From contig JASMHC010000016.1 of the NCBI GenBank assembly GCA_030750975.1, forward strand, positions 1 to 64,000: 64,000 nucleotides of DNA, read 5' to 3'. Below, one piece after another: positions 17,048-25,436 of this stretch. This stretch comes from Paracoccaceae bacterium (GTDB taxonomy: Bacteria > Pseudomonadota > Alphaproteobacteria > Rhodobacterales > Rhodobacteraceae). A program made the translations under genes and the position numbers. Positions within the stretch are counted from its first letter, which is position 1, and every line of letters starts with the position of its first letter. The notes below the pieces were generated by a model. The model did no database searches. It worked only from the letters and a program-made list of their open reading frames with translations, and had not been told where the DNA came from.

Positions 17048-17341
17048 ATGACCGAGAAACAAGAAGACAAAAGCTGGATTGAAGAGATCGAAGTCGCCGG
17101 TGCCGAACTGGTTGAAAAGATCAAGGAACTGGCCGCCGAAGGACAGGTCCGCCGTCTGCGCATTCTTGAACCCGACGGGGATATCGCGGTTGATATTCCG
17201 CTGACCGTCGGAGCGATTGCCGGTGGTGCGCTGGTACTGGCCGCGCCCATTCTTGCGGTTGTCGGCGCGATTGCCGCCTTTGCCACCAAGGTGAAGATCG
17301 AGATCGTGCGCGAAGAAGAAGACAGCCCGGCGATGGAATAA
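17048..17341 (+). CDS. DUF4342 domain protein
   Basis: A 97-residue small protein. The first half is a charged helix pair (WIEEIEVAGAELVEKIKELAAEG) typical of DUF4342. It is followed by a short beta segment (VRRLRILEPDGD) and one hydrophobic stretch near residues 55-82 that could span the membrane. Function is unknown. The ATG at 17048 was chosen; an ATG at 17018 would add ten residues without a ribosome site. It converges with the Hint gene after 15 bases. Confidence 0.72.
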   Translation: MTEKQEDKSWIEEIEVAGAELVEKIKELAAEGQVRRLRILEPDGDIAVDIPLTVGAIAGGALVLAAPILAVVGAIAAFATKVKIEIVREEEDSPAME

Positions 17342-17356
17342 CCGGCCCGAAGCGAT

Positions 17357-18373
17357 TTACCCCGTTGTGGAGGCTTTGCGCAGAACGTCCGCCACATCGG
17401 GGAAATCAAGCAACCGCTCTTGCACTTCCAGATCAAGATGGCCCGATATCGCGTGTTTGCGGATTTCATGGGCCAGATCCTCGGGCAGGGCGGCGCGGTT
17501 GCGATTGTCCACCAGCAGGCTTTCCGCGGCGATGCCCTCGGCATAGATGATCTGGTGCTGGTCAAACAGCAGCTGGAAATAGTCGATGAACCCGCCTTCG
17601 GATTGCACGATGGTGTCGCCATTGACCAGATACCGCGCCTTGATCAGCAATTCCGAGCGGCCCGCACCAACGCGATCGGACCGCTGATAGATGAACAGCC
17701 GGTGGTCGGGCGACACGATCAGATCGTTTTCATTATGCATCGTCCCCTTGCGGATCAGGATCGGCGCGAACGGGCCATGGGCGCGAAGTGTCGACTGGCC
17801 GATCCAGCGGATTTCCTGAGGCCCGTCATCGCGTGACAGAACCTTGTCGCCGATGCGCAGATCTTCGATCCGGCGCTGCTCGCCCGTGGACAGGGTGATA
17901 TGGGTGCCGCGCGCAAAGGACACGCAGGCCACCTGCGCCAGCTTTTCCCGCGCGGTTTCGGTATCATATCCGACCAGCGCGTATTCCGTTTTCGGGGCCA
18001 GCCTGGCCAGCGGCAGCAGGTAGGTGGCGGCGATATCGCCCCCTGCGTCAAGTTCGACCAGCACCACCGCTTCTGTTGTCGCGCCGTCGGGCGACATCAG
18101 CGTCATGGCGCAATCGGCAAAAACCCGCGCTCCGGCTGCGCCGCATTCGGTGCTTTCGGCGATGCTCAGGATGCCGTCATCATCCGTTATCAGCGACAGG
18201 CGGCCGCGTCTTGCATCGGGTGTCAGCATATAGACATCGCCGTCGGTCAGCGCGTCCGAGATGGTGACGGGATCATGCAGGTTGGCACCGTTCACCACGA
18301 CAAAACCCGTTGCCGGATAAACCGGAATGCTTTGGGTGGCATGGGTTTGCGGGGCTGGCTGGGGATCGGTCAT
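17357..18373 (-). CDS. Hint-domain protein (Hedgehog/intein fold)
   Basis: A 338-residue protein with a Hint_2 type domain from about residue 149 (CVSFARGTHITLSTGEQRRI, IEDLRIGDKVLSRD, then SPDHRLFI and KARYLVNG). The Hint fold does self-cleavage in inteins and hedgehogs. This type is frequent and often stand-alone in roseobacters. The nucleophile-position cysteine (Cys149) and the SPDHR histidine are present, but no splicing partner is seen. The first 140 residues have no known domain. No signal peptide is visible. Role unknown. Confidence 0.78.
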   Translation of the reverse strand: MTDPQPAPQTHATQSIPVYPATGFVVVNGANLHDPVTISDALTDGDVYMLTPDARRGRLSLITDDDGILSIAESTECGAAGARVFADCAMTLMSPDGATTEAVVLVELDAGGDIAATYLLPLARLAPKTEYALVGYDTETAREKLAQVACVSFARGTHITLSTGEQRRIEDLRIGDKVLSRDDGPQEIRWIGQSTLRAHGPFAPILIRKGTMHNENDLIVSPDHRLFIYQRSDRVGAGRSELLIKARYLVNGDTIVQSEGGFIDYFQLLFDQHQIIYAEGIAAESLLVDNRNRAALPEDLAHEIRKHAISGHLDLEVQERLLDFPDVADVLRKASTTG

Positions 18374-18511
18374 CGGTCGGCTGTTACGGGTTGATCACAA
18401 TATGGCGTGGCACTTGGCCGTCAGGTGGTCTAGCAATAGGGGCGAAGCGGGTTGAAGAAAAGTCATTTCCGCTAATTTGCCGGTTAAGCCACATCGTGAG
18501 GGGAGCATCTG

Positions 18512-19291
18512 ATGGACTTGGGAATCAAAGGTAAACGCGCAGTGGTTTGCGCATCGTCAAAGGGTCTGGGACGGGGCTGCGCCGAGGCGCTGGCCGAAGC
18601 GGGCTGCGATCTGGTCATGAACGCGCGGGGGGCCGAGGCTTTGGAAGCAACCGCCCAGCATATCCGCGACACCTATGGAGTTTCGGTTGAAACGGTGGCC
18701 TGCGACGTCACCACCGAAGCCGGACGTGCCGAGCTTTTGAAAGTTGCGGGCGAGGTGGATATTCTGGTGAACAATGCAGGCGGCCCGCCCCCGGGAATGT
18801 GGACAGACTGGGAGCGCGAGGATTTCATCGCCGCGCTTGACGCCAATATGCTGACGCCGATTGCGCTGATCAAGGCGCTGGTGCCAGGCATGATGGAGCG
18901 CGGCTGGGGCCGTGTGGTCAATATCACCAGCCAATCGGTCAAAGCGCCGATCCCTGTGCTGGGCCTGTCCAATTCGGCCCGTGCCGGGTTGACGGGCTAT
19001 GTGGCGGGCACGTCGCGTCAGGTGGCGGGGGCTGGGGTGACGATCAACAACCTGTTGCCGGGCATCCATGCCACCGACCGCGCCGCATCGCTTGATAAGG
19101 GCGCGTCGGATGCGCAGGGGCTGCCGGTTGATCAGGTTCGCGCCAACCGCCAAGCCACCATCCCGGCCAACCGCTATGGAACGGCGGCCGAGTTCGGTCA
19201 CACATGCGCCTTCATGTGTTCGCAATATGCAGGCTTCATGGTCGGTCAGAACATTCTGCTTGATGGCGGTGCTGTGAACGCAACCCTTTAG
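18512..19291 (+). CDS. SDR-family oxidoreductase with altered active site
   Basis: A 259-residue short-chain dehydrogenase with the dinucleotide motif ASSKGLGRG near residue 14, the NNAGG motif near 90 and a C-terminal LLDGGAVNATL. The catalytic serine region (NITSQSVK) is present. Where most SDRs have Tyr-x-x-x-Lys, this one has LSNSARAGL, so both Tyr and Lys are replaced. A divergent group with LSN-type motifs is known to me. It may still bind NAD(P), but chemistry could differ. GAGGGGAGC precedes the ATG. Confidence 0.78.
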   Translation: MDLGIKGKRAVVCASSKGLGRGCAEALAEAGCDLVMNARGAEALEATAQHIRDTYGVSVETVACDVTTEAGRAELLKVAGEVDILVNNAGGPPPGMWTDWEREDFIAALDANMLTPIALIKALVPGMMERGWGRVVNITSQSVKAPIPVLGLSNSARAGLTGYVAGTSRQVAGAGVTINNLLPGIHATDRAASLDKGASDAQGLPVDQVRANRQATIPANRYGTAAEFGHTCAFMCSQYAGFMVGQNILLDGGAVNATL

Positions 19292-19380
19292 GCCTTGGCC
19301 CGCTTGCGGGCCGTGCGCGGGGTTGATATCCCGCGCGATATCCGATTGTTTCCATCGGGATCATTCCAAGGGCTGATTAC

Positions 19381-20466
19381 GTGACCACGCAAACCCCTCG
19401 TCTGGAAATCCGCAACCTGTCGCGCCGCTTCGGGCAGCGGCAGGTGGTGGACAATGTGTCCCTGACCATCGAGCCGGGAAAAGTGACCTGTCTTCTCGGG
19501 CCGTCGGGCTGCGGAAAATCGACAACGCTGCGGATGATCGCCGGGGTTGAGATGCAGGACGCCGGCGAGATTTATGTCGATGGTGATCTGATATGCGACA
19601 CGGTGTTCCGCATCCCGCCCGAACGCCGCAATATCGGCCTGATGTTTCAGGATTTCGCGCTGTTTCCGCATCTGAGCGTGTCGGACAACGTCTCGTTCGG
19701 CCTGTCCGGCCCGAAAGAGGCGCAGCGCAAACGGGTGGCTGAGCTGTTAGAGCGCGTGGACCTGCTACGCTATATCGACAGCTACCCATACGAGCTTTCG
19801 GGGGGCGAACAGCAGCGCGTGGCGCTGGCCCGTGCCCTGGCACCCCGCCCGTCGATCATGCTGATGGACGAGCCGTTCTCGGGTCTTGATAACCGGCTTA
19901 GGGACGGGATTCGGGATGACACGCTGGAGATCCTGAAAGAACAGGACGCGGCGGTGCTTCTGGTGACGCATGAACCGGACGAGGCGATGCGCATGGCCGA
20001 CGAGATCGCTTTGATGCGCGAGGGCAGGATCGTGCAGACGGGGGCACCCTATAACATTTACCGCGCCCCGGTGGACAAGGCGGCGATGGCGTTTTTCAGC
20101 GACATCAACGTGATCCGCGCCAAGGTGCAGGGGGCATTGGCGGAAACGCCCTTTGGCAAGTTCCTGACGCCCGGTGTGGCGGATGGGCAATCGGTCGAGA
20201 TTGTCACCCGTCCGCATCACGTCCATGTGGATTTTGATCGCAACGGCAAAGGGCCGGCACCGACGGTCGAACATGGCACCGCCGTGCGCGGCGTCGTGCA
20301 GCGGGCGCGGTTCATGGGGACCGAAAGCCTTGTGGAATTCCGCATGGATTTTGACGGATCGATTTTCAAGGTCACCGTGCCGAATGTGTTTCTGCCGCAG
20401 GAAGGCCAACCGCTGTGGCTGACCATCCGGCGCGACCGGTGTTACGTGTTTCCCGCCGCAATGTGA
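19381..20466 (+). CDS. ABC transporter ATPase, FbpC/PotA-like
   Basis: A 361-residue ATPase with Walker A (GPSGCGKST), Q-loop (FQDFALFPH), signature (LSGGEQQRVALARAL) and Walker B (IMLMDEPFSGLD). A TOBE-type regulatory tail follows from about residue 240. The pattern resembles ferric-iron (FbpC) or polyamine/spermidine importers. Neither binding protein nor permease genes are nearby, so it is an orphan subunit and the substrate is not assignable. The start used is GTG at 19381, about 90 bases after the SDR gene. It converges with the yafY gene through the hairpin at 20478. Confidence 0.85.
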   Translation: MTTQTPRLEIRNLSRRFGQRQVVDNVSLTIEPGKVTCLLGPSGCGKSTTLRMIAGVEMQDAGEIYVDGDLICDTVFRIPPERRNIGLMFQDFALFPHLSVSDNVSFGLSGPKEAQRKRVAELLERVDLLRYIDSYPYELSGGEQQRVALARALAPRPSIMLMDEPFSGLDNRLRDGIRDDTLEILKEQDAAVLLVTHEPDEAMRMADEIALMREGRIVQTGAPYNIYRAPVDKAAMAFFSDINVIRAKVQGALAETPFGKFLTPGVADGQSVEIVTRPHHVHVDFDRNGKGPAPTVEHGTAVRGVVQRARFMGTESLVEFRMDFDGSIFKVTVPNVFLPQEGQPLWLTIRRDRCYVFPAAM

Positions 20467-20477
20467 AATTGAACCGG

Positions 20478-20553
20478 TTTTCGGGGGCGCTGCCCCCCAC
20501 CAGCCGCAGGGCTGCGGCTGGTTTCCCCCCGAAGTATTGTTGAAAAGATGAAA
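20478..20553. terminator. Two-way hairpin repeat between ABC ATPase and yafY-like gene
   Basis: In reverse order this repeats the 3854-3927 element: GGGGGCGCTGCCCCCC, an 11-bp-arm hairpin (ACCAGCCGCAG with CTGCGGCTGGT) and CCCCCCGAAGTATT followed by TTGAAAAGATGAA. It lies between convergent genes, so it is a probable two-way terminator. Confidence 0.65.
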
Positions 20554-20586
20554 TGGCGGTGGCGGCGGGTTGGGCCGTCGGGTGCA

Positions 20587-21216
20587 TCAATGGGTCAGGT
20601 AGTCCTTTAGCGTTTTGCCCGGTTCTTCGACAAACAGACTGGGCAGAACGGCCAGTGCGGTGATGTCGGTCAGCGGGATATCGTCAAACGCATCAGCGGT
20701 TTCATCCCAGCAGATGCAGCGCCAGATGCGACCGAAGAAATCAAGCCGCAAGGGGCGGATAATGGCGGTATAGCCCCCCTGGCTGATGCGCAGGCGCTGC
20801 CGCGTGGCGATGGCTTGCCGGATGCGGGCGAGATGCTGTTGCAGCCGTGGCGAGGGCGGCGTCGGGCTGAGGGCGCTGGGACCTTCGGCCAGCGCCGTAT
20901 CCAGCTTGCCCAGCAGGCTGAGGGCGGCGGCTTTCTGGATATCGTCCCCTGCATCCGAAATGACGCCGAGGCCAAGGCGGAACACCTCAAGCTCGGCACC
21001 GCTGAGGTTCAGCGGCGGCAGCGTGGTTTCCGACGTGGCGCGATAGCCCGTGCCCGGGGTGCCTTGGACCGGCGCACCGGTGGCACAAAGGCGGGCCATG
21101 TCACGGTAGATCGTTCTTGGGGTGACGCCGAACCGCTGGGCAAGATCCTGTGCCCGATGGGTTTTGCCGTCCTGCAAAAGGCTGAGAAGGGCGTGAAGGC
21201 GGTCAGATCGGGGCAT
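20587..21216 (-). CDS. YafY/DeoR-like transcriptional regulator
   Basis: A 209-residue regulator with an N-terminal helix-turn-helix (KTHRAQDLAQRFGVTPRTIYRDMARLCATG, residues 17-46) of the HTH_11 type seen in YafY proteins. The C-terminal part is related to the WYL region but shortened. WYL proteins sense ligands or DNA damage signals; the effector is unknown. A perfect inverted repeat lies at its own start (21216-21241), which suggests autoregulation. It is divergent from tatA. Confidence 0.75.
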   Translation of the reverse strand: MPRSDRLHALLSLLQDGKTHRAQDLAQRFGVTPRTIYRDMARLCATGAPVQGTPGTGYRATSETTLPPLNLSGAELEVFRLGLGVISDAGDDIQKAAALSLLGKLDTALAEGPSALSPTPPSPRLQQHLARIRQAIATRQRLRISQGGYTAIIRPLRLDFFGRIWRCICWDETADAFDDIPLTDITALAVLPSLFVEEPGKTLKDYLTH

Positions 21217-21241
21217 ATCCTGACAAAAACATGTCAGGATA
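21216..21241. promoter_or_regulatory. Perfect palindrome at the yafY-like start
   Basis: TATCCTGACA (21216-21225), six bases, then TGTCAGGATA (21232-21241). The perfect 10-bp arms abut the regulator's start codon. It is the probable operator of the regulator and could also act on the divergent tat transcript 158 bases away. Confidence 0.65.
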
Positions 21242-21398
21242 GAAAATTCAACGCAAGAAATCCGGTGAATTCGGCAAAAAGTGGCGGCGCTGCCCCTGAT
21301 ATACGCTTTCGGCCCATCACTGGCGGGGCTAGGAAAGGTGCCGGATCAATATGCGCAAGGGCCAGGCCCTGGGATAGGCGCAGAAAAGGAGAAAAGTA

Positions 21399-21614
21399 AT
21401 GCTCAACAATATCGGACCTATGGGTTTCCTGCTGATCGCCGTCGTGGTGCTGGTTCTGTTTGGCCGTGGCAAGGTCAGCTCGTTGATGGGTGAGGTCGGC
21501 AAAGGCATCACCGCTTTCAAGAAAGGTGTGAACGAAGGCACCAAAGAGCTTGAGGAAGCGGCCGCCGAAGAGGCCAAGGACGTCACCCCCGAAGACGAAA
21601 AAGACAAGGCGTAA
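21399..21614 (+). CDS. tatA: Twin-arginine translocase subunit TatA
   Basis: TatA forms the pore of the Tat pathway for folded proteins. The 71 residues have one membrane helix (GFLLIAVVVLVLFGRGK, residues 8-24) followed by an amphipathic helix and an acidic tail. This pattern, and the neighbours, fix the assignment. AAGGAGAAAAG lies just before the ATG. The stop is three bases before tatB. Confidence 0.94.
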   Translation: MLNNIGPMGFLLIAVVVLVLFGRGKVSSLMGEVGKGITAFKKGVNEGTKELEEAAAEEAKDVTPEDEKDKA

Positions 21615-21617
21615 CAC

Positions 21618-22163
21618 ATGTTCGGCATGGGTTGGGCCGAGCTGATGATTGTGGGCATCGTCGCGTTGATCGTGGTCGGCCCCAAGGAATTGCCGGTCCT
21701 GTTTCGAAAAATGGGTCAGTTTGCCGGTAAGGCAAAAGGCATGGCGCGTGAATTCTCGAAGGCGATGAACGATGCGGCGGACGGTGCCGGTGTCAGCGAC
21801 ATCCAGAAGACCCTGAACGCGGCGACCAATCCGGTGAACACCGCGTTGCAGGGGGTCAAGGACGCGACCAGCAGTTTCGCCAAGCTCGATCTCGATCCCG
21901 AGAGCGAAACCGGCAAGCTGGCAGCCGAACGCGCCGAGGCGGCCCGCAAGATCAATGCCGCGACGGCCCGCAAGGTGGCAGAGCGCAAGAAGCGCGAGCT
22001 TGAGGATGCCCTTCAGAAGGCAGAAGAGGCCGAGGCCGAGATACTCAGGTCGGAACAAGAGGCCGCCACCGAATCCGAGGGCGCCTTACTGGATGACGTG
22101 CCCGATGCGGCCGATATCGCCAAGGCCGGGGCGCAAGCTGAACAAGCCAAGGACAAGGCATGA
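21618..22163 (+). CDS. tatB: Twin-arginine translocase subunit TatB
   Basis: TatB joins TatC in the receptor that recognises RR-signal peptides. The 181 residues begin with [20 protein letters not shown], the usual TatB opening with a glutamate in the helix, then an amphipathic helix ([10 protein letters not shown]) and a long charged, alanine-rich coiled tail (residues 80-181). It is longer than TatA as expected. The stop overlaps the tatC start by 4 bases. Confidence 0.94.
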   Translation: MFGMGWAELMIVGIVALIVVGPKELPVLFRKMGQFAGKAKGMAREFSKAMNDAADGAGVSDIQKTLNAATNPVNTALQGVKDATSSFAKLDLDPESETGKLAAERAEAARKINAATARKVAERKKRELEDALQKAEEAEAEILRSEQEAATESEGALLDDVPDAADIAKAGAQAEQAKDKA

Positions 22164-23050
22164 GCACGACAGACGACATTGAAGATTCAAGCGCCCCGCT
22201 GATCGAACACCTGACCGAACTACGCACACGGCTGATCCGGTCGGTTCTGGCGTTTGTGGTCGGGATGGTGATCACGTTTTCGGTCGGGGGGTATATCCTC
22301 GATTTTCTGCTTGTTCCGATCGAGAATACGATGCGGTCGCTGGGCAATCCCGATCCGGTGATGCAATACACGGCGCCGCAGGAATATTTCTTCACGCTGG
22401 TGCGGATTTCCATGGTGGGCGGGCTGGCGCTGGCCTTTCCGGTGATCGCCACGCAGTTATGGCGCTTTGTGGCGCCGGGGCTTTACAAAAGCGAAAAGAA
22501 CGCCTTTCTGCCATTTCTGATCGCATCGCCGCTATTGTTCCTTCTTGGGGCGGCCTTTGCCCATTACGTGGTCGTGCCGCTGGCGATGGCGTTTTTTCTG
22601 GGCTTTGCCGATTTGCCGTCCTTCGTGTCGGCGCTGATGCAAAGCGGGGATATGGATCAGGCGGTTCAGGATACCGGCATCGATATCGTGTTCAACGGCA
22701 AGGTGAATGAAAGCCTCGACATCACGCTGAAAATGATTGTCGCCTTCGGGCTTTGTTTTCAGTTGCCGGTGTTGCTGACCCTGATGGGCAAGGCCGGGCT
22801 GGTCAGTTCCGAAGGGCTGATCAGTGTGCGCAAATATGCGATTGTCGGCATTCTGGTGCTGGCAGCGCTGGTCACGCCGCCGGATGTCATCACCCAGATC
22901 ATTTTGTTCGTGGTGGTGTTCGGTCTGTATGAAATCTCGATCTGGCTGGTCAAAATGGTCGAACGCAAGCGCGAGGATCGCCTGCGCGAAGACGGCTATT
23001 ATGACGACGAAGACCCGCTGATGAAGGAATTCGACGCGAATGACGACTGA
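22160..23050 (+). CDS. tatC: Twin-arginine translocase subunit TatC
   Basis: TatC is the six-helix core receptor of the Tat system. The 296 residues show the hallmark [19 protein letters not shown] opening, [15 protein letters not shown], and the [16 protein letters not shown]-like loop (here [14 protein letters not shown]). Helices span the rest. Size and order tatA-B-C match other alphaproteobacteria. It overlaps the DUF815 gene by 11 bases. Confidence 0.96.
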   Translation: MSTTDDIEDSSAPLIEHLTELRTRLIRSVLAFVVGMVITFSVGGYILDFLLVPIENTMRSLGNPDPVMQYTAPQEYFFTLVRISMVGGLALAFPVIATQLWRFVAPGLYKSEKNAFLPFLIASPLLFLLGAAFAHYVVVPLAMAFFLGFADLPSFVSALMQSGDMDQAVQDTGIDIVFNGKVNESLDITLKMIVAFGLCFQLPVLLTLMGKAGLVSSEGLISVRKYAIVGILVLAALVTPPDVITQIILFVVVFGLYEISIWLVKMVERKREDRLREDGYYDDEDPLMKEFDANDD

Positions 23051-23882
23051 TCCGATGGTCAGGATTGCCGACGCGCTCGAGCGGATGGCTCCGGCGCCTC
23101 TGGCGTCTCCGGATTTCGAAAGTGCCGAGGCTTTTGTCTGGCATGTCGAGCCGGACCGGCTGGAACCTGTCGCCAGGGTCAGCCGGATCGACATTGATCT
23201 GCTGATCGGCGTGGACCGGTCGCGCAACACGCTGCTGGAAAACTCGCTGCAATTTGCCCGGGGCCTGCCCGCCAACAACGCGCTTTTGTGGGGTGCTCGG
23301 GGGATGGGCAAATCGTCCTTGGTGAAATCGGTTCATGCCGAGGTGAACCGCAAGGGGCTGCCGCTGAAAATCATCGAGATGCAGCGCGAAGACCTGCCGA
23401 GCGTCGGGCGCTTGCTGAACCATTTGCGGCAATCCGCGCACCGGTTTTTGCTGTTCTGCGATGATCTGAGTTTCAGCCATGACGACCAGCACTATAAATC
23501 GCTCAAGGCCGTGCTGGATGGCGGGATCGAGGGGCGGCCCGAGAATGTGGTGTTCTATGCAACCTCGAACCGGCGTCATCTGATGCCGCGCGACATGATC
23601 GAGAACGAACGGAGTTCCGCCATAAACCCGTCTGAGGCGGTGGAAGAGAAAGTGTCACTTTCTGACCGGTTCGGGCTTTGGCTGGGGTTTCACCCCTGTA
23701 CGCAAGACGAATACCTGACGATGATCCGCGGCTATTGCGATCATTTCGGGGTCCGCATAAGCGATGACGTATTGCGGGCCGAGGCGATTGAATGGCAAGC
23801 CACCCGCGGGTCGCGTTCAGGCCGTGTGGCATGGCAATATTTCACCGATCTTGCGGGGCGCAAAGGTGTGACACTGCCCTGA
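23040..23882 (+). CDS. DUF815 ATP-binding protein
   Basis: A 280-residue P-loop ATPase of the DUF815 group (AAA-like). Walker A is GARGMGKSS (residues 85-93), and Walker B is FLLFCDDLSF near 140. YATSNRRHLMP (near residue 178) looks like an AAA sensor-1 segment. DUF815 proteins are widespread without a known role. It overlaps the 3' end of tatC by 11 bases, so it is translated with the Tat operon. This link to Tat export is the main clue; the frame continues to a short convergent gap with repeat C. Confidence 0.82.
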   Translation: MTTDPMVRIADALERMAPAPLASPDFESAEAFVWHVEPDRLEPVARVSRIDIDLLIGVDRSRNTLLENSLQFARGLPANNALLWGARGMGKSSLVKSVHAEVNRKGLPLKIIEMQREDLPSVGRLLNHLRQSAHRFLLFCDDLSFSHDDQHYKSLKAVLDGGIEGRPENVVFYATSNRRHLMPRDMIENERSSAINPSEAVEEKVSLSDRFGLWLGFHPCTQDEYLTMIRGYCDHFGVRISDDVLRAEAIEWQATRGSRSGRVAWQYFTDLAGRKGVTLP

Positions 23883-23883
23883 A

Positions 23884-23926
23884 GAGGTTCGGGACTGTCT
23901 TGAGACTCAGGTCGATTTTGAAACGA
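23884..23926 (+). repeat. Degenerate GCGTTTC repeat (copy C)
   Basis: AGGTTCGGGACTGTCTTGAG, then ACTCAGGTCGATTTTGAAAC, matches the consensus over the right half (AGGTNGATTTTGAAACG). The left end has lost the GCG. It fills the 50-base gap between the convergent DUF815 and LysR genes. Confidence 0.45.
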
Positions 23927-23932
23927 TTGCGA

Positions 23933-24784
23933 TCAGGCAGCGAAAAGCCGAGATTTTCGCAGCTCGTTTGACAGGACCTGCTGAATGGTCACGAAACGCG
24001 GCACATGCGCATAGTCTTTCAGCATAGCCACCCAGATCTTGACGCTTGAATTCGGGTGCAATCCGTCACTGCGCCGCAATCCGGGGTCGGCATCGCCCAG
24101 AAAGGCGGGCAGGACCGCCTTGCCGATCCCCTGGGCCACCAGGTGTTGCAGGGCCAGAAAACTGTCGGCACCGCCTGTTTGCTGCTCTGGTGGCACATGC
24201 TCGGCCATCCATTTTGCCGGTTCCGATCCTGTCAGCACCCCTTCAAGCCGCAACCAGTTCTTACGGGGTTGGCCGTTGTCATAGACCGCGAATTTCAAGC
24301 GTCCGACATTTTGTCCGGTCAGGGTATCATCCAGTTTGTTGGTGGCCCTGACGACGATATCGGTTGATAGCCGCGTCAGATCGTGGTGACTGTTTGCGCT
24401 GAAAAGCGACAGGGTAATGCGGGGATGCAGCTTGGCCGCGCGGGCGATAATCGGCGGCAGGACCCGGCTGCACAGGCTGTCTGTCGATGCAATCCGGACC
24501 GAACCTGAAAGAGATTGATCCGCCCCTGCGATGGTGCGTTCCATCGCCATCAGGGCTTCCTCGATGCTTTCCATCGACCGCAAAATCGGCGCGGCATCGG
24601 ATCGCGGTTTATAGCCCGAGGCGGATTTGAGGAACATTTCCTGACCAAAGCCGGCCTCAAAAGCAGCGACGCGCCGCATCACGGTCGCATGTGTCACGCC
24701 AAGCCGTGCCGCGGCGGTATTCAACGAGCCGGTTCGCGCAACCGTCAGAACAAATCGAATGTCATCCCAGTTTTTCTTGTTCAT
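23933..24784 (-). CDS. LysR-family transcriptional regulator
   Basis: A 283-residue LysR regulator. The N-terminal winged helix reads WDDIRFVLTVARTGSLNTAAARLGVTHATVMRRV, followed by a type-2 periplasmic-binding-like sensor domain (from about residue 90). The inducer is unknown. It is divergent from the cytochrome c' gene at 24870, with 85 bases between, so it may control that gene. The start at 24784 is well placed for the HTH. Confidence 0.85.
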   Translation of the reverse strand: MNKKNWDDIRFVLTVARTGSLNTAAARLGVTHATVMRRVAAFEAGFGQEMFLKSASGYKPRSDAAPILRSMESIEEALMAMERTIAGADQSLSGSVRIASTDSLCSRVLPPIIARAAKLHPRITLSLFSANSHHDLTRLSTDIVVRATNKLDDTLTGQNVGRLKFAVYDNGQPRKNWLRLEGVLTGSEPAKWMAEHVPPEQQTGGADSFLALQHLVAQGIGKAVLPAFLGDADPGLRRSDGLHPNSSVKIWVAMLKDYAHVPRFVTIQQVLSNELRKSRLFAA

Positions 24785-24826
24785 AAATTAACAATAGTAA
24801 AAAAAATCGATCAGTTACAGCGATTA

Positions 24827-24855
24827 TTGATCAGGCTATCCTTCCGTTGATAACA
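24827..24855 (+). promoter_or_regulatory. Possible cytochrome c' promoter
   Basis: TTGATC (24827-24832) and ATAACA (24850-24855) are 17 bases apart and just upstream of a strong AGGAGG ribosome site. The GATCAG motif at 24809 and 24829 could hold the divergent LysR protein. Confidence 0.35.
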
Positions 24856-24869
24856 ACAGGAGGTATTTC

Positions 24870-25337
24870 ATGAAATTCAAACTATTTGTTGCAGTGGCCG
24901 GGATTGCGACCGCCGCGATGCTGGGCAACGCCGTTGCACAGCAAAGCACAAATCAGGCCGTCAACGCGCGGATTTCGCTGATGAAGCTTTATGCATTCAA
25001 TCTGGGCACCCTTGGCGCGATGGCCAAAGGCGATATGGCCTATGACGCGGATGCGGCTTCGGCTGCGGCGTCCAACCTTGCCAAGCTGACCAGCCTGAAC
25101 GCCTCGGCAATGTGGCCAATGGGCACCGATAACGCATCCGATCCCGGATCACGTGCCCTTCCGGCGATCTGGCAGAACTTCCCCGATGTCGGTGCCAAGG
25201 CCGCGGCCTTGTCCGAAGCGGCGGCAGCGATGCAAAGCGCGGCCGGTCAGGATCTGGATGCGCTCCGCGCGGCCATGGGTCCGCTGGGCGGGGCCTGCGC
25301 GGCCTGCCACAAGAACTATCGCGCCCCGGCAAACTAA
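24870..25337 (+). CDS. Cytochrome c' family protein
   Basis: A 155-residue periplasmic c-type cytochrome of the cytochrome c'/c556 four-helix type. The signal peptide ends AVA before QQS (after residue 23). The single haem site CAACH lies near the C-terminus (residues 143-147), as in this class. Such proteins bind NO or carry electrons. AGGAGGTATTTC precedes the ATG. It ends at an intrinsic terminator and is divergent from the LysR gene. Confidence 0.88.
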   Translation: MKFKLFVAVAGIATAAMLGNAVAQQSTNQAVNARISLMKLYAFNLGTLGAMAKGDMAYDADAASAAASNLAKLTSLNASAMWPMGTDNASDPGSRALPAIWQNFPDVGAKAAALSEAAAAMQSAAGQDLDALRAAMGPLGGACAACHKNYRAPAN

Positions 25338-25356
25338 AGCTTGTCGGCGTAGAACA

Positions 25357-25388
25357 AAAAGCCCCCCGATCGGTTTCGGGGGGCTTTT
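25357..25388. terminator. Terminator after cytochrome c'
   Basis: AAAAGCCCCCCGA, a six-base loop, then TCGGGGGGCTTTT. The perfect 13-bp arms carry A/T flanks, so it can also end nlpD transcription from the other side. Confidence 0.9.
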
Positions 25389-25436
25389 CAATGTGTTTCG
25401 AAAACAACTCGGGCCACGGGCCAAGTTTGAACCGCC

